Shown here in pieces: positions 5,874 to 8,219 of a stretch of 8,219 bases of DNA. Numbering within the stretch: the first letter of the stretch is position 1; every line of letters begins with the position of its first letter. The DNA comes from Thiomargarita sp. (GTDB taxonomy: Bacteria; Pseudomonadota; Gammaproteobacteria; Beggiatoales; Beggiatoaceae): the NCBI GenBank assembly GCA_023144675.1, contig JAGLFE010000427.1, forward strand, positions 1 through 8,219. Direction: 5' to 3'. The position numbers and the translations under genes were made by a program. The notes beneath the pieces are model-generated. The model was not told the DNA's origin. It was given only the letters and a program-made list of their open reading frames with translations, and did not search any database.

Positions 5874-7625
5874 TTATATTGTTGATAATGGTTTGGGTTT
5901 AGCGACCCAATAACCTTGTACATAATCTACTTCAATTTCTTTAAGTTTATCTAGTATAATTTGAGTTTCAATAGCTTCCGCAATAGTTTGTACGCCCATT
6001 ATGTGAGCAATTTCATTAATGGATTTCACTACTGCGTAACTAACTGCGTCATTGGTAATATTTCTAATTAATGCCCCATCAATTTTTAAAAAATCCACTG
6101 GCAAATTTTTGATATATGAAAAAGAGGCAACGCCTGAACCAAAGTTATCCACTGCAAAACGGCAACCTTGTTTTTTAAATGCGGTTATAAATTCTAATAC
6201 ATTATTAAAATGGTTTAACACGGTATTTTCAGTAATTTCAAAACAAATTTTGTTGGCTGGAATTTTAGCGGTTTTAATATAAGTAATAATATCTTGTAAA
6301 AAATTATCATCATGCAAAGAATAACCAGAAATATTAATTGTAATTAAGTTTAAATGTTTAAGCGATTTTGCTTTAGTTGCTAACCATTCTAAAACCGTGG
6401 TAACTACCCATTTATCTAAGGAATGCATTAAATTATAACGGGTGGCAATTGATAAAAATGCTCCTGGTGGAACTAGAAGATTGTTTTGATCTTTCATACG
6501 TAACAAAATTTCGTAACAACCTTCCTTACTTTTAGCTTTTTCTAAGGCAATAATTGGTTGATAATATAATGAAAAACCTTCATCCTGTTCTAAATGCTCA
6601 TTTAACAAAGAAACCCATTGAACATTTTTTTGATAAGGTGATTCGCCAACTTGATGTTCTTTATAAATATGCACTGTGTTACGCCCAGCATTTTTAGCGG
6701 CATAACAGGCGGTATCCGCCATTGCAATCAAACTTTTGATATTGTTATGAAATGTTTTCTTAGAAATAAACACTAAACCAATACTAATTCCTACGCTAAA
6801 AACAGTTGTTTTATGCTGTTCATTTTCCCAAAAAAATCTGAAATTATCAATATTTCTACATAAACCATTAGCTATATCAATAGCCTGTTCTAAAGTACAG
6901 TCTTCAAGCAATAAACCAAATTCATCGCCACCTAATCTAGCTAAAGTTGCCTGTTTATAAAATTGTTGTCCATCTACTTGTTCTTGCAATATAGAAGACA
7001 CTGTTCTTAACAATTGATCACCTGCTTCATGTCCACAGGTATCATTCACAATTTTAAACCGATCTAAATCCATATATAGCAAAACATGGGTACTATTATC
7101 TGTTTGTAAACGCTGTATTATATGCTGTAATTGCACTTGAAATTCTAAGCGATTATATAAACCTGTTAGCGCATCATGTTTTGCTTTATAGGTGAGAACT
7201 TGTGTTATTTTACGTATTTCGGTAACATTATGAAACGCAATAATAACACCAATAATTTGTTGTTTATGCTTGATAGGAGTTGCTGAAATAGTAATAATAA
7301 ACTGTTCTATTAATTTTTTATGAAGTAAAATAACATCATTTTTAATTACTATTTCATCATTATTAAAGCATTTTTCTACAGGAAGTGTAATTGCTTGTTG
7401 ATTATTATTAATTAATTTAAAAACTTGGTTTAGCTTTAAACCTCCCGCTTCTGTATTTTTCCAGCCAGTTAACTGTTCTGCAATAGGATTTAACAATTCA
7501 ATTGCAAAATTCGTATCTATTATAATAACTCCATCACAAATAGTAGCTAATGCAACCGAAAGTTTTTTTAATTTTTCGACAATATGTATTTCTGCATATT
7601 TATTGTGTATTGAATTGTTCATCAT
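5874..7625 (-). CDS. PAS-GGDEF-EAL cyclic-di-GMP signalling protein
   Basis: The 583-residue product has a PAS sensor (about 18-140), a GGDEF diguanylate cyclase domain (about 145-320) and an EAL phosphodiesterase domain (about 335-580). No membrane segment is evident, so it is probably cytoplasmic. In GGDEF, DALTGLYNR (151-159), MDLDRF (185-190) and an intact RLGGDEF (230-236) suggest cyclase activity; the RxxD inhibitory site expected just before it is absent (KQAT, 224-227). In EAL, Glu372 (EILLR), Asn431, Glu463, Asp493, Lys514, Glu550 and Gln570 are present. However, the usual DDFG metal pair reads DNFG (493-496), which may weaken hydrolysis. The start has two consecutive ATG codons at 7620-7625, lies inside the end of the upstream hpt gene (26-nt overlap) and has no clear Shine-Dalgarno, so translational coupling is likely. 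The signal sensed by the PAS domain is unknown. Confidence 0.92.
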   Translation of the reverse strand: MMNNSIHNKYAEIHIVEKLKKLSVALATICDGVIIIDTNFAIELLNPIAEQLTGWKNTEAGGLKLNQVFKLINNNQQAITLPVEKCFNNDEIVIKNDVILLHKKLIEQFIITISATPIKHKQQIIGVIIAFHNVTEIRKITQVLTYKAKHDALTGLYNRLEFQVQLQHIIQRLQTDNSTHVLLYMDLDRFKIVNDTCGHEAGDQLLRTVSSILQEQVDGQQFYKQATLARLGGDEFGLLLEDCTLEQAIDIANGLCRNIDNFRFFWENEQHKTTVFSVGISIGLVFISKKTFHNNIKSLIAMADTACYAAKNAGRNTVHIYKEHQVGESPYQKNVQWVSLLNEHLEQDEGFSLYYQPIIALEKAKSKEGCYEILLRMKDQNNLLVPPGAFLSIATRYNLMHSLDKWVVTTVLEWLATKAKSLKHLNLITINISGYSLHDDNFLQDIITYIKTAKIPANKICFEITENTVLNHFNNVLEFITAFKKQGCRFAVDNFGSGVASFSYIKNLPVDFLKIDGALIRNITNDAVSYAVVKSINEIAHIMGVQTIAEAIETQIILDKLKEIEVDYVQGYWVAKPKPLSTI

Positions 7626-7971
7626 ACTTATTTAGAACCATTTTTAATTGAATAAATTCCGCTTCCATTTTATCTAAATAAATTGGTATTTGTTTTAATT
7701 TTTCCTGTTTAATCGAATTTTCAATTTGTTCACACAAGCAACTTAATTGCATTGCGCCTAATTGTAAACTTTCTCCTTTAAATTGGTGAATTTTATGACG
7801 TAAACGTTTTATGTCATTGGCTGTTAGTATTTCTTGGATGTCGATTAAATATTGAGGAATTGATTCGATAAATTGTTGCGTTACCTGTTGTACCATATCT
7901 TGTCCAATAATTTTGCTTAAATGGGCTAAGTTATTTGGATCAAATGTTTTTTTTGTTAAAATATTATCCAT
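7600..7971 (-). CDS. Stand-alone Hpt (histidine phosphotransfer) protein
   Basis: The 123-residue product is a small helical protein with the Hpt signature HQFKGESLQLGA starting at residue 62. His62 is the expected phosphoryl acceptor, and Lys65, Gly66, Ser68 and Gly72 match the HxxKGxSxxxG consensus. Such proteins carry phosphoryl groups between response-regulator receiver domains in phosphorelays. No receiver domain or histidine kinase is visible here, so its partners must be encoded elsewhere. The gene overlaps the following PAS-GGDEF-EAL gene by 26 nt, which ties it functionally to cyclic-di-GMP output. The ATG at 7969-7971 is preceded by an AGAGGA (about 7980-7985) that lies in a small hairpin. 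The length fits known free-standing Hpt proteins of about 115-125 residues. Confidence 0.85.
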   Translation of the reverse strand: MDNILTKKTFDPNNLAHLSKIIGQDMVQQVTQQFIESIPQYLIDIQEILTANDIKRLRHKIHQFKGESLQLGAMQLSCLCEQIENSIKQEKLKQIPIYLDKMEAEFIQLKMVLNKYDEQFNTQ

Positions 7972-7980
7972 AATATTTGT

Positions 7981-7994
7981 CCTCTATTTAGAGG
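7981..7994 (-). promoter_or_regulatory. Hairpin covering the hpt ribosome binding site
   Basis: On the minus strand CCTCT and AGAGG form a perfect 5-bp stem with an AAAT loop (7981-7994). The 3' arm AGAGG is the apparent Shine-Dalgarno, about 10 nt before the hpt ATG. Folding would hide it from the ribosome. The stem is short and could be chance. Confidence 0.35.
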
Positions 7995-8157
7995 TTTTGA
8001 TAAAGAATGTTGTTTTTTTTAGAATAATATTATTAAAGCAAGATATTTGCCTTAAAATTTAGTATTAGTTAATAATTGGGGAATTTTTTATAATTTTTTC
8101 TTAATATATAAATATTTACCAAAGAAGTTTTTATTTAAAATCAAATCTGTGATTAGA

Positions 8158-8219
8158 ATTTTAACATGATTGATGCGCTTCGTTCCTCAGCAATATCCTA
8201 CATTTTATATGTATTTCTT
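8158..8219 (-). repeat. REP-like dispersed repeat, copy 2, reaches the window edge
   Basis: This copy corresponds to 2364-2420 in the same orientation. On the minus strand it reads TGCTGAGGAACGAAGCGCAT in its core: TGC pairs with GCG or GCA around a TGAGGAACGAA-type loop, and an outer GAT/ATC pair extends the stem across a bulge. Next to it TACAT and ATGTA form a second 5-bp stem with a 5-nt loop. Two small hairpins in an intergenic gap resemble REP/BIME-type elements. It lies about 185 bp upstream of hpt, and the 162 bp between the repeat and the ribosome-binding hairpin hold nothing I recognise. Confidence 0.6.

Noticed and set aside
6052..6282. Plus-strand frame of 76 codons
   Set aside because: It lies entirely inside the EAL-domain coding region of the minus-strand gene, with no supporting signals.
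8109..8122. Extension of the REP-like repeat by a shared TAAATATTTACCAA, also at 2325-2338
   Set aside because: The distances to the repeat core differ by about 10 bp and the sequence between does not align well, so in AT-rich DNA the match may be chance.

Overview
The window is AT-rich bacterial DNA with every supportable gene on the minus strand, so it reads right to left. RpiA has the length and residue numbering of the E. coli enzyme. Together with an argD-argF pair and a PAS-GGDEF-EAL protein, this suggests a gammaproteobacterium. The AT bias, small palindromic repeats and the long repeat-rich exported protein would fit a sulfur-oxidising (Thiotrichales/Beggiatoa-like) or methanotroph-like lineage. 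That placement is inference; no rRNA or other marker is present.

From the right edge: copy 2 of a REP-like repeat, then a stand-alone Hpt phosphotransfer protein (7600-7971) whose end overlaps a PAS-GGDEF-EAL cyclic-di-GMP protein (5874-7625). The two form a translationally overlapping signalling pair. A 305-bp AT-rich gap follows, with a 104-bp imperfect inverted-repeat element and an intrinsic-terminator-like hairpin placed directly before the argD ribosome binding site. Next come argD (4390-5568) and argF (3439-4344), two consecutive enzymes of arginine synthesis that convert N-acetylglutamate semialdehyde to acetylornithine and ornithine to citrulline. They lie 45 bp apart and probably form one operon.

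Behind argF lies a 90-bp palindromic, MITE-like element flanked by 8-bp direct repeats. It is followed by a near-perfect sigma70 promoter and rpiA (2448-3104, TTG start), a pentose-phosphate enzyme. After rpiA comes REP-like copy 1 and a 534-bp intergenic stretch. The left 1.9 kb is one uninterrupted reading frame for a large exported protein with a signal peptide, two acidic proline-rich tandem arrays, fourteen contiguous eight-residue repeats and an unrecognised C-terminal region. It continues past the left edge.

The housekeeping genes look ordinary. The most unusual material is the left-hand exported protein with its octad repeats, the two palindromic elements, the terminator-like hairpin before argD, and the Asp-to-Asn change in the EAL metal-binding motif.
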